Positions 33,981-42,257 of a DNA stretch of 64,000 nucleotides are shown here, one piece after another. The stretch lies in assembly GCF_002078175.1 (NCBI RefSeq), contig NZ_MWFK01000002.1, positions 744,001-808,000 on the forward strand, in the 5' to 3' direction. The notes under the pieces are model-generated. The model saw nothing but the letters and a program-made list of their open reading frames with translations, ran no database searches and was not told the DNA's origin. The translations under genes were made by a program, and so were the position numbers. The stretch is from Streptomyces sp. M41(2017) (GTDB lineage: Bacteria > Actinomycetota > Actinomycetes > Streptomycetales > Streptomycetaceae). Numbering within the stretch: position 1 is the first letter of the stretch; every line of letters starts with the position of its first letter.

Positions 33981-34814
33981 ATGGGTGAGGTGCCGACCGA
34001 GGAATCAGCCGATCTCCGAGAGGCTGTCGTCGCGCTCCGCGAGGTGAGCGTGCACCGTCACACGACGGGTCAGGTGATCCTTTCGGAGATCGACTGGACG
34101 GTGCGGTCCGGTGAGCACTGGGCGCTGCTCGGGGCCAACGGTGCGGGCAAGACGACGCTGCTGCGGCTCCTCGGTGCCCTGATGCATCCGACGACCGGGA
34201 CCGTCGAGGTGCTCGGGTTCCGGCTGGGCCGTGTCGACGTGCGGGAACTGCGCGCCCGGATCGGCCACGTGAGCACCGCGCAGCGGGTGCCGCAGGACGT
34301 CACCGCCCACACGGTCGTGCTGACGGGTCACACCGGTACGGTTCAGCCGCTGTGGCGGAAGTACGACGACGCGGTGCGCCGGCGTGCCGACGAGCTGCTG
34401 GCCGAGCTGGACATCAAGGAGCTGGCCGACCGGCCGTACGGTGTCTGTTCGGGTGGGCAGCGGGCCCGTGTCCTGATCGCCAGGGCCCTGATGGCGGACC
34501 CGTCCCTGCTGCTTCTCGACGAGCCGTTCAACGCACTGGACCTGCCGTCCCGCGAGGATCTCGTGGACGCGATGCAGCGGCTGGCCGAGAGTCGTCCGGG
34601 CCTCGCGACGGTGACGGTGACCCACCATCTCGAGGAGCTCTCCCCGGCCGTCAGTCACACCCTGCTGCTGCGGGAGGGCCGCGTCCTCGCCCGCGGTTCC
34701 GTGGACGAGACCCTGACCGACACCTGGCTGACCGGCTGCTTCGGCCGCCCCATCACGGTGGCCCGGCACGACGGGCGCTGGGCGGCCTACTCCGGTCGCC
34801 CCGGCGGCCGCTGA
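33981..34814 (+). CDS. ABC transporter ATP-binding protein
   Basis: 277 residues. Walker A GANGAGKTT, signature CSGGQRARVLIARAL, Walker B SLLLLDEPFNALDLPS and H-loop VTVTHHLEEL. The wording (EHWALLGANGAGKTTLLRLLGALMHPTTGTVEVLG, LWRKYDDAVRRRADELL) is that of the ModF/YlmA-like stand-alone ATPase group seen in many actinobacteria. No permease is adjacent, so it may not be a transporter component. ATG chosen after GAGGAGAGCC; a GTG one codon earlier is equally possible. Confidence 0.87.
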   Translation: MGEVPTEESADLREAVVALREVSVHRHTTGQVILSEIDWTVRSGEHWALLGANGAGKTTLLRLLGALMHPTTGTVEVLGFRLGRVDVRELRARIGHVSTAQRVPQDVTAHTVVLTGHTGTVQPLWRKYDDAVRRRADELLAELDIKELADRPYGVCSGGQRARVLIARALMADPSLLLLDEPFNALDLPSREDLVDAMQRLAESRPGLATVTVTHHLEELSPAVSHTLLLREGRVLARGSVDETLTDTWLTGCFGRPITVARHDGRWAAYSGRPGGR

Positions 34815-35067
34815 CGGACCGTTGCGACCGCGCGGCCGGGAGCGGTCGCCGCGGCGGATCGTCCCGCCGGTGTGTGGCGGCGGCGCTCATGGGCATGATC
34901 GGACGAGGGCTCCCGCGTGCGCGTGTGTGCGAATGGGGGCGCATCAAGAACCGGGGTGAGCCCTGTACGCGCCCCCTGCCGTGCGGCGAAAATGCGCCTG
35001 TCGAGGGTCATGTGGCCGAGCCATCGCCCACCCGCCGCCAAGTCACCAGGAAAGCAGGTCGGCTGCC

Positions 35068-35787
35068 GTGCTGTTGCGACTGCCCACGTCCGTGTCCGAA
35101 GCACAGGAGTGCATGGCCGAGGGGGCGGTGCCGATAGGCGGCGCGACGCTGGTGTGGGCCGGCTGGCAACGGGACGGTTTCCCCGAGCTGGCGATGTCAC
35201 TGCGTGATCTCCCGGAGGCCAACACGATCGGGGACGGGACGCTGGGAGCGGCCGTGGTGCTGCACCGGATCGACGACCGCCTGCCGGAGGTGCTGCGCCG
35301 GGCCGCGGCCACCGTCGGCACCGGGGCGGTACGCAGGACGGCCACCGTCGGCGGCAATCTGGTCGGCAGCTCGTTGCGCTGCCTGCTGCCCGGGGCGCTC
35401 GTCCTGGACGCGCGCGCGGTCATTCTGGAACAGGACGGGGTCCGCGAGACCGATCTGGCGGAGGTCATCGCCAAGCGCCACCTCCTGCTCGGCCTGCGCT
35501 GGAGCGCTCCGACGGCCAGCAGCTACCACAAGTCGGAGGGCGCTGCGGGCGGGGCGCCGCCCCTCGTCGTGGCCGCCGCCCTGCATCCCGCCGCCGACGG
35601 ACGGCGCCTCCTGCGCGTCGCCGTGCGCGACGGGTACGAGGTGCTCGGTGACAGCATCCTGTGCGACACGGACGCGGACGCCGTCATCGGCACACTGCGC
35701 AACGGCGATCTGGGCCAACTGCCGTCCGACGCCTGGGACATCATGAGCCGCCGCACCACCGACCTGCTGGCCCGCGGCGCGGAGTGA
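35068..35787 (+). CDS. Orphan FAD-binding (xanthine/CO dehydrogenase M-type) domain protein
   Basis: 239 residues from a GTG start. AVPIGGATLVWAGWQRDGFPELAMSLRDL and TVGTGAVRRTATVGGNLVGSS correspond to the FAD-binding motifs (GG(A/G)T.L and T.GGN) of molybdenum hydroxylase medium subunits such as CoxM. The usual family length is ~280 and partner genes (iron-sulfur small subunit, Mo large subunit) are missing here. It may be a stand-alone flavoprotein. C-terminal part ALHPAADGRRLLRVAV...DADAVIGTLRNGDLGQLPSDAWD is CoxM-C-like but short. Confidence 0.7.
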   Translation: MLLRLPTSVSEAQECMAEGAVPIGGATLVWAGWQRDGFPELAMSLRDLPEANTIGDGTLGAAVVLHRIDDRLPEVLRRAAATVGTGAVRRTATVGGNLVGSSLRCLLPGALVLDARAVILEQDGVRETDLAEVIAKRHLLLGLRWSAPTASSYHKSEGAAGGAPPLVVAAALHPAADGRRLLRVAVRDGYEVLGDSILCDTDADAVIGTLRNGDLGQLPSDAWDIMSRRTTDLLARGAE

Positions 35788-35860
35788 CGGATCCACGAGG
35801 AAGGCCCGGCGGGAGGCGCGTCCGGGGACGGCGTTCCGGCCGGGCCTTCACGATCGTGGG

Positions 35861-36619
35861 CTACTCCCCTGCCGGGCCGCCTACCGTGGCGGGAACCGGG
35901 GCTGCGCGCCAGTAGCCGAGAGCGTGCACCCGTCGGCGGGGCACGTTCAGCTCCCTGCGGACGTGGGTCCCGAGGTTCCGCGTGGTCGTGGTGTCGCAGG
36001 TGATCCAGACATAGGGGTCGGGCTCGTCGCGGAGCAGGTCGGGAAGCTCGGCCGTCACCCGCTCGACGAGGTGGGCGCCGTCGTCGAGGCGGGGCACCGG
36101 ACGCAGCTCGTGCCGGACCGGGTCGACCGCACACGGGAGACCGGCGGGGTCCCCCTCGAACCAGATCGTCGCGGGCGCCGAACCGAGCGCACCGAGCAGG
36201 GAGTTGAGGGCGGGCAGCGCGGCCGGGTCGACGACGGCGAAGAGGTGTGACGGCGCGGGGACGGGTTCCTCGAAGTCCGTCCCCTGGACCGTGGCCTCGA
36301 TCGTGTCGCCGGGGCGCGCGCCGCGCGCCCAGTCGCTGGCGCACCCTTCGTGCAGCGCGAACTCGAGAGCGAAGGTGCCCGTCACCGGGTCCGGGTCGAC
36401 CAGCGTGTACGCCCGCTGATGAGGCCGCCCCGCATCGGCGAACCAGAGGCGGACCCACATGGTCGGGTGGACGCCGGTCGCGGCGAGCAGTCCCCCGTCG
36501 GCGACCCGCAGGCGCCGGTAGAGCGGTGCCACGTCCTCCACGTCCGTCACGGTGAGGACGAAGTCCCTGGCCCTCAGCAGTTTGAGGACCGCACCCTCCC
36601 AACCACGTCGCTGCCCCAT
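35861..36619 (-). CDS. Siderophore-interacting protein (ferric-siderophore reductase)
   Basis: 252 residues. FAD-binding SIP domain: VAPLYRRLRVADGG, VRLWFADAGRPHQRAYTLVDPDPVTGTFALEFALHEG (R-x-Y-T flavin motif), GCASDWARGARPGDTIEATVQGTDF, then an NAD(P)H-like SIP C-terminal domain with YVWITCDTTTTRNLGTHVRRELNVPRRRVHALGYWR. It reduces Fe(III)-siderophores in the cytoplasm. An ATG after GGAGGGGAGAGGG starts it. It is divergent from an acetyltransferase gene, with an iron box between them, so both should be iron-repressed. Confidence 0.9.
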   Translation of the reverse strand: MGQRRGWEGAVLKLLRARDFVLTVTDVEDVAPLYRRLRVADGGLLAATGVHPTMWVRLWFADAGRPHQRAYTLVDPDPVTGTFALEFALHEGCASDWARGARPGDTIEATVQGTDFEEPVPAPSHLFAVVDPAALPALNSLLGALGSAPATIWFEGDPAGLPCAVDPVRHELRPVPRLDDGAHLVERVTAELPDLLRDEPDPYVWITCDTTTTRNLGTHVRRELNVPRRRVHALGYWRAAPVPATVGGPAGE

Positions 36620-36656
36620 CCACCCTCTCCCCTCCGAAAACGATCTTTTGGAAATC

Positions 36657-36675
36657 TTAGGCAAGCCTAACCTAA
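36657..36675. promoter_or_regulatory. DmdR/IdeR iron box
   Basis: TTAGGCAAGCCTAACCTAA, a 19-base site close to the actinobacterial DtxR/IdeR consensus (TTAGGTTAGGCTAACCTAA), midway between divergent siderophore genes. Confidence 0.85.
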
Positions 36676-36722
36676 TATGAGCCGCCTCCGGTCGCGACGG
36701 ACCGACCCGCACAAGGAGATCC

Positions 36723-37340
36723 ATGTCTGACATATGCGCCCCCACCCGCCCGTTCGTGCACGAGGAGCACGTCCCCGGCGCCGGCGTCTTCCGAGTCCTG
36801 CCCCTCGACCCCACCGTCGACTGCGGGACGATCCACGCGTGGGCGAGCCAGGAGCGTGCCGCGTTCTGGGGAATGAACGAGTTGACGGTGGACCAGATCG
36901 TGGCGATCTACAGCGAGTTGGAGGAGCTGACGACCCACCACGCCTTCATGGTGGAGAAGGACGGTGAGCCGGTCGCCCTGCTGCAGACCTACGAGCCGGA
37001 GGCGGACCGCGTCGGCGAGTGCTACGAGGCCCGCCCCGGGGACATCGGCATCCACCTGCTGCTGGCGCCCCCGGGTCCGGAGGGGAGCCACGCGGGCTGG
37101 ACGGCGTCCCTGTCCGCCGTGATCGCCGCGTACGTGCTGCGCGGGCTCGACCGGCAACGCGTCGTCACCGATCCCGACGTCCGCAACCAGAAGGCCATCG
37201 GCAGACTGCTCAGACAAGGGTTCGTGATCGGGCCCGTGGTCGTCCTGCCCGAGGTGGCCCTTCCGGAGGTTCATCTCCCCCAGAAGCACGCCCAGTTGGC
37301 CTTCCTGCCGCGCGAGGTCGTCTTCCCCGACGGCTCCTGA
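36723..37340 (+). CDS. GNAT acetyltransferase, siderophore biosynthesis type
   Basis: 205 residues. FRVLPLDPTVDCGTIHAWASQERAAFWGMNELTVDQIVAIYSELEE and PGDIGIHLLLAPPG...VIAAYVLRGLDRQRVVTDPDVRNQKAIGRLLRQGF match the Acetyltransf_8 group (IucB, MbtK/Rv1347c) that acylates N-hydroxylysine or lysine in hydroxamate siderophores. Partner NIS-synthetase or NRPS genes are not in this window, so its pathway lies elsewhere. It is controlled by the iron box at 36657-36675. Confidence 0.85.
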   Translation: MSDICAPTRPFVHEEHVPGAGVFRVLPLDPTVDCGTIHAWASQERAAFWGMNELTVDQIVAIYSELEELTTHHAFMVEKDGEPVALLQTYEPEADRVGECYEARPGDIGIHLLLAPPGPEGSHAGWTASLSAVIAAYVLRGLDRQRVVTDPDVRNQKAIGRLLRQGFVIGPVVVLPEVALPEVHLPQKHAQLAFLPREVVFPDGS

Positions 37341-37689
37341 GGTACGAGGCCGACCCGTCGGTTCCGGAGTCGCGCCGGGCGCCAGCCGTACCGCCGCAGC
37401 GCCGCAGCGCCCACGCAGGGAATTCAACAGGGCTCACCGTCCAGCCCGGATCGGGAGGCGCGGGTACACGCGGGACCGTCGGGGAGGGATCCGCACCGCA
37501 TCCTCAGCGAGGTGTTGACCTGCGTATTCGCGGCGTACCGCGCAGGGGTGCGCCGCCGGGCGGCGCCGTCTTCGCATCGGCCGCCATGGCCCGGCAGAAT
37601 TCATCGACGTGGAAATCGGCGCGCCGGCCGCCGAGTCTGATTCCAGGCACCGGGATCCGCCCGGACCGCTCGGACGAAGGACAGAGGCC
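37341..37689. other. Intergenic region without a recognised gene
   Basis: About 350 bases between the siderophore acetyltransferase and the MFS gene. It presumably holds the MFS promoter. No confident promoter, operator or small gene was found. Confidence 0.4.
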
Positions 37690-39261
37690 ATGCCCTCCAC
37701 GCGCGCCCAAACCGCCGGCCCGGCGCCGGCCGCACGCCACCATCTGATCCTGGTGGTCACCTGCCTGGCCCTCGGCACCGTGGTCGCCGCCATGGCCTCG
37801 CTGAACGTGGCCCTGCCCGACCTCGCCCGCGAGACCCACGCCACGCAGACGCAGTTGTCCTGGATCATCGACTCCTACAGCCTCGTCTTCGCCTCGCTGC
37901 TGCTTCCGGCCGGTGCGCTCGGCGACCGTTTCGGCCGCAGGCGGGCCCTTCTCGCGGGGCTCACCCTCTTCGGAGCAGGATCGGCAGCGGCGTCCCTCAC
38001 CACCGACCCCTCGACGCTGATCGCCCTGCGCGGGGTGCTGGGCGTGGGTGCGGCCCTGGTCATGCCGGCCACGCTGTCCACCATCACCAGCACGTTCCCC
38101 CGCGCCCGGCGGGCACAGGCGGTCAGCGTGTGGGCGGCGGTCGCCGGGGCCAGCGCGCTGGTCGGACTGTTCGCCACCGGCGCCCTGCTGGAGGGCTGGT
38201 CGTGGCGCTCGGTGTTCCTGCTGAACGTGGCCCTGGCCCTGGTCGCGCTGATCGGGACCCTGCTCTTCGTCCCCGAGTCCGCGGAACCGCAGCAGCCCCG
38301 CCTCGACATCGGGGGTTCCCTCCTCGCCGTCGCCGGTCTGGTCGCGCTCGTCTACTCGGTGATCGAGGCGCCGACCCGCGGATGGGCCGACCCGGTCACG
38401 CTCGGCGGCATCGGCCTCGGGCTGGTGATCCTGGCCGGCTTCGTCCTCTTCGAGCTGCGCCGCGCCAACCCGCTGCTGGACCCCCGGCTGTTCCGCAACC
38501 ACCACTTCGCCGCCGGTTCACTGTCGATCATGCTTCAGTTCTTCGTCTTCTTCGGCTTCATCTTCGTCATGATGCAGTACCTCCAACTGGTCCGCGGAGA
38601 CAGCGCGTTGATGGCCGCCACCTCGATGCTGCCGATGGCCCTGACGATGGTGCCGGTCTCGCGTGCGACGCCGCGGCTGGTGGCCCGGTTCGGTTTCCGC
38701 AGGCCGTGGGTGGCAGGCCTGGTGGGCGTCGCCGGCGGGATGGGCGTGCTCTCCCTGCTCGACGCGTCCAGCCCGTACTGGCTCATCGCGACCGGTCTCG
38801 TGCCGCTGGGCGCCGGAATGGGGCTGGCCATGACCCCGGCCACGACGTCCATCACGGACGCCCTGCCGCGCTCCCTGCAGAACGTCGGGTCCGCGATGAA
38901 CGACCTGGCGCGTGAGCTGGGCGGGGCCCTCGGGATCGCCGTCCTCGGCAGCCTGCTGAGCGCCGCCTACCGTGACCACCTGAGCCTGCCGGGCCTGCCG
39001 GACCACGAGGCGGACGCGGCCCGCTCCTCCCTCGCTGCCGCCCACGCCATCGGCGGCCCGGTCTCCGGCCACGCGACGACCGCCTTCGTCGACGGCATGC
39101 ACGTCGCACTCCTGGGCGCCGCGGCCGCGGCGGTGCTGGCCGCGGTGACCGTCGCGCTGCTGCTCCGTTCCGCCCCGCTCCAGAAGCCGTTCGACGACGA
39201 GGCGACGGACGTGACGGGTCCGGCCGACACCGAGGAGCACGAGCAGCCCGCGTACCGGTGA
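37690..39261 (+). CDS. MFS drug exporter, DHA2 (14-TM) type
   Basis: 523 residues with about 14 membrane helices. Motifs: LNVALPDLARETHATQTQLSWIIDSYSLVFASLLLPAGALGDRFGRRRALL (helix 1 to loop 2-3, about 34-88) and the antiporter motif C-type GVLGVGAALVMPATLSTI, which mark QacA/EmrB-like exporters. ATG chosen after AGGACAGAGG. A strong hairpin terminator follows. The gene converges on a TetR regulator, which could control it, although the operator was not found. Confidence 0.92.
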   Translation: MPSTRAQTAGPAPAARHHLILVVTCLALGTVVAAMASLNVALPDLARETHATQTQLSWIIDSYSLVFASLLLPAGALGDRFGRRRALLAGLTLFGAGSAAASLTTDPSTLIALRGVLGVGAALVMPATLSTITSTFPRARRAQAVSVWAAVAGASALVGLFATGALLEGWSWRSVFLLNVALALVALIGTLLFVPESAEPQQPRLDIGGSLLAVAGLVALVYSVIEAPTRGWADPVTLGGIGLGLVILAGFVLFELRRANPLLDPRLFRNHHFAAGSLSIMLQFFVFFGFIFVMMQYLQLVRGDSALMAATSMLPMALTMVPVSRATPRLVARFGFRRPWVAGLVGVAGGMGVLSLLDASSPYWLIATGLVPLGAGMGLAMTPATTSITDALPRSLQNVGSAMNDLARELGGALGIAVLGSLLSAAYRDHLSLPGLPDHEADAARSSLAAAHAIGGPVSGHATTAFVDGMHVALLGAAAAAVLAAVTVALLLRSAPLQKPFDDEATDVTGPADTEEHEQPAYR

Positions 39262-39313
39262 ATCCCACGGGTCGGGGCCGGGAGGTCTCCGCAGCCCGGG
39301 ACGGACACCAGGT

Positions 39314-39340
39314 CGGCGCCCCGCATCGAGCGGGGCGCCG
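39314..39340 (+). terminator. Terminator of MFS gene
   Basis: Perfect 11-bp stem CGGCGCCCCGC / GCGGGGCGCCG with a 5-base loop, 53 bases after the MFS stop; symmetric, so it may also serve the convergent TetR gene. Confidence 0.75.
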
Positions 39341-39361
39341 GCCCCTTCGTGTACACGCCCA

Positions 39362-39391
39362 CCCGTACCCGTACCCGTACCCGTACCCGTA
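39362..39391. repeat. Five tandem CCCGTA hexamers
   Basis: Five perfect copies of a 6-base unit between convergent genes, following the hairpin terminator. No coding role is evident; a slippage-prone microsatellite. Confidence 0.9.
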
Positions 39392-39460
39392 CTTCGCGCA
39401 CTTCGACCGGCCGCGTGCGCGTCGGAGCGGCACGTACGGCGGGCGGGCGACCGGGCGGGG

Positions 39461-40111
39461 TCAGGGGCGGGCCGCCGGTGGCCGGACCGGACGGCTGCGG
39501 GGCGCCTGACGACCGGGGCCGCGCAGCGCCTGGCGCAGTTGCGGGCTCACGAAACGGACCACCTCTTCGACGCTCATGGACACGATCGGCTCCAGGCGCA
39601 GCAGGTAGCGCGTGGCGATGAGCCCGCCGATCACCGTGGTGAACGAGGCGGCGCGCTGCCGGGCCTCCCGGCCGGGCACGAGACCCGCGATGCGTTCCAC
39701 GATCTCCCGCTCGACCGCTTCCTTGACCAGTTCTCCGAAGCCGTCGTCGTCGATCGCGCTCTTCAGCATCGCGAGCAGCGGCGGCCCCGACACCGGGTCG
39801 TCCCAGACAGCGAGGACCTGGCGCAGGACCCGTTCGGGAAACGTGCTCAGGTCCCCGTCCTCGGCGACCTGCGCGAGGATCTCGGCCGGGTTGGCGCCGA
39901 GCGCCAGAGCGGCCCCGAACAGGCCCTTCTTGGAGCCGAAGTAGTAGCTGATCAGGGCGAGATCGACCCCGGCCTCGCCGGCGACGGAACGCAGCGTGAC
40001 CGCGTGATAGCCGTCCTCCAGGAAGCGACGCCGTGCCACGTCGAGGATCGCCGCCCGGGTGTCCGGACTGCCCGGCCTGCGCCCACGCTGCGGCCCGGAT
40101 CCATTCGTCAC
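39461..40111 (-). CDS. TetR-family transcriptional regulator
   Basis: 216 residues from a GTG start. N-terminal HTH RAAILDVARRRFLEDGYHAVTLRSVAGEAGVDLALISYYFGSKKGLFGAALAL (about 19-70). The C-terminal part (EIVERIAGLVPGREARQRAASFTTVIGGLIATRYLLRLEPI) resembles TetR_C_17-like domains common in Streptomyces. It is convergent with the MFS exporter. Its ligand and target are unknown. Confidence 0.9.
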   Translation of the reverse strand: MTNGSGPQRGRRPGSPDTRAAILDVARRRFLEDGYHAVTLRSVAGEAGVDLALISYYFGSKKGLFGAALALGANPAEILAQVAEDGDLSTFPERVLRQVLAVWDDPVSGPPLLAMLKSAIDDDGFGELVKEAVEREIVERIAGLVPGREARQRAASFTTVIGGLIATRYLLRLEPIVSMSVEEVVRFVSPQLRQALRGPGRQAPRSRPVRPPAARP

Positions 40112-40326
40112 GGATGAATTCTAGGGTTCGCGGCGCTGTCCCGATACGCCGGTCAAGACGCGGATTCCACCGGTGTGAAGCTCTCCGGAACGATTCTCAC
40201 GAAATGATGTCGTTCATCCATATGAGTGGTGCATCACACATCGGGGCCGTAGCGTCGGGGCAGAGACGGAAGCCGGTGATCACCTACCGGCGACCGAACG
40301 ACCGTCGTCCCGCACGGAGCACACAT

Positions 40327-40791
40327 ATGCGCAGCAGCACAGCGAGAACAGCAATCACCCTCTGCGCGGCCGCCTCGCTCGCCGCGGTCATGGGTACCGC
40401 CTCGGCAGCTCCGCAGGTCCCCGCGGCCGCCCGGGCTCCGCAGCCGAAGCAGTCGGCGCCCGTCCTGGTCGACTGCCTCTGGAAGCCGGACGTCCGCCCG
40501 ACGAACTTCATCCTGGCCTGCGGCGACGGGAACAGCCGGCTCGTGTCGCTGCACTGGTCGCACTGGAACCAGAGTTCGGCGGAGGCCCGGGGCGTCAACG
40601 TGGTGAACGACTGCAAGCCGTACTGCGCGGCGGGCACATTCCACTCGTACCCCGTCGTCGTGAAGCTGGATCACCCGCAGTCGTGGAAGAAGAAGCCCCA
40701 CCAGCGGCACTACACGCAGATGACGCTGGTGTACACCCACGACCGACCCGCGGGGTTCGACCGCACGGTCAGTTATCCGCTGTGGAACTGA
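40327..40791 (+). CDS. Small secreted protein
   Basis: 154 residues. A signal peptide runs to about residue 28 (AAVMGTASAAPQV), then a mature domain with PVLVDCLWKPDVRPTNFILACGDGNSRLVSLHWSHWNQSSAEARGVNVVNDCKPYCAAGTFHSYPVVVKL. Four Cys are suited to two disulfides. This layout is common among Streptomyces exported proteins of unknown function. No enzyme motif was seen. The AT-rich stretch at 40195-40245 probably includes its promoter. Confidence 0.8.
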   Translation: MRSSTARTAITLCAAASLAAVMGTASAAPQVPAAARAPQPKQSAPVLVDCLWKPDVRPTNFILACGDGNSRLVSLHWSHWNQSSAEARGVNVVNDCKPYCAAGTFHSYPVVVKLDHPQSWKKKPHQRHYTQMTLVYTHDRPAGFDRTVSYPLWN

Positions 40792-40986
40792 CGTCGCCGA
40801 ACTGACGTGGAACTGACGTCGGCCCGCCGCCCGGCCACCCGCGCGGCGCGCCGACAGCGGGCTCGTGGACCCGCCGGGATCGCCTCCGAGGACGGCCGAC
40901 GAGCCGGGACACCGCGGCGGTCCCGGCCCCACCCGGAGCCCGTGATCCGAAAATCAGGGCAAACTGGACGCGTGGGCAACCGGCGC

Positions 40987-42153
40987 ATGTCAGTGGGCGG
41001 CCTCGTGGAGCAACCGACGGGTCGCGGCCTGGTGGCGATCCCGCTGGCGTTGATCGTCGTGATCGCGGTCGTGGACATCCGCTCCCCCACCGACGTGCAT
41101 CTCGGCCCGTTGCTGGTCATCGCGCCCACGCTCACGGCTTCGTTCGCCGGCCCCCTCCTGACCGCACTGGTCGGGCTCCTGGCCGTGATCGCCCAGGTCG
41201 TCATCGCCGTGTTCCACGGCGGCCTGACCACCACCAACCACATGGCGCAGATCATCGCGCTGATCGTGCTCTCCGCGCTGGTGGTGTTCGTGTGCCACGT
41301 ACGGGAGCGGCGGGCGCGTGAGCTGGTGCGGGCCCGGTCGGTGGCGGAGACGGCCCAGCGCGTCCTGCTGCGCCCGCCCCCACGCCGGATCGGCCCGCTG
41401 CGCACGGCCTGGCTGTACCTGGCGGCCGAGGACGACACACAGATCGGCGGCGACCTGTTCGCCGTCACCCGGGCCGCCGGAGCGTCCACCCGCGTGATCA
41501 TCGGTGACGTGCGGGGCAAAGGGCTGGCCGCCATCGGCGAGGCCTCGGTGGTGCTGGGTGCCTTCCGCGAGGGGGCCCACCGGTACGCGACCCTGCCGGA
41601 ACTGACGGCGGCCCTGGAGGTGAGCGTGTGCCGTGACCTGGACGAGGTGGCCGACACCGAGCACGATCCCGGCGAGCACTTCACCACGGCCCTCGTCCTC
41701 GACATCCCCGACACCGACGCCGAGGTCGGGATGATCAACTGCGGCCATCCCCCGCCGCTGCTCCTGCGCGACCGCGAGGTCACGGTCCTGCACGCCCGGC
41801 ACCCGGTCCCGCCGCTGGGCATGTGCGAGCTGCCCGCCGCGAGCCATCACACCGATCCGTTCACCTTCGAAGCCGGTGACCTGCTGCTGCTCTACACCGA
41901 CGGTGTGATCGAGGCCCGGTCACCGAGCGGCGCCTTCTACCCCCTGGCCGAGCGGCTCGCGTCGTTCCCCGCGTCCGGTCCCGACACCCTGCTGCGGCGC
42001 ATCCACGACGACCTGGTCCGCCACATCGGCGACGAGCCGGCCGACGACGCCGCCCTCCTCGTCATCGAACGCACCACCGCCCACCACCTGCGGCTCCCCC
42101 ATCGCGGGCAGCACGCGGAGGGACCGGTGCCGCGGTCCGACGACGCGTCCTGA
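40987..42153 (+). CDS. Membrane SpoIIE-type PP2C protein phosphatase
   Basis: 388 residues with about three to four membrane helices (IPLALIVVIAVVDIRS through IIALIVLSALVVFVCHV) followed by PP2C motifs: IGGDLFAV, VIIGDVRGKGLAAIGEASVVLGAFREGA, INCGHPPPLLL, LLLYTDGVIEARSPSGAFYPL and DDAALLVI. It is the same architecture as 10343-11602 and may be a paralogue; both likely act on STAS-type anti-anti-sigma proteins. ATG 40987 is the preferred start, but GTG 40972 is possible. Confidence 0.88.
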   Translation: MSVGGLVEQPTGRGLVAIPLALIVVIAVVDIRSPTDVHLGPLLVIAPTLTASFAGPLLTALVGLLAVIAQVVIAVFHGGLTTTNHMAQIIALIVLSALVVFVCHVRERRARELVRARSVAETAQRVLLRPPPRRIGPLRTAWLYLAAEDDTQIGGDLFAVTRAAGASTRVIIGDVRGKGLAAIGEASVVLGAFREGAHRYATLPELTAALEVSVCRDLDEVADTEHDPGEHFTTALVLDIPDTDAEVGMINCGHPPPLLLRDREVTVLHARHPVPPLGMCELPAASHHTDPFTFEAGDLLLLYTDGVIEARSPSGAFYPLAERLASFPASGPDTLLRRIHDDLVRHIGDEPADDAALLVIERTTAHHLRLPHRGQHAEGPVPRSDDAS

Positions 42154-42257
42154 CCGGGCCGACCGGCCGACTCGGTTCGAGTGGCGGGGCCGGAGGCGAC
42201 GGGGCCACGATGGAGGTAGAGCTGCTCGGCGGCGGGGACGAACGCAGGGAGGCGCCC

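Noticed and set aside
39362..39391. CCCGTA repeat as part of a CRISPR or telomere
   Set aside because: Six-base units without spacers and no cas or tpg genes; simple microsatellite.
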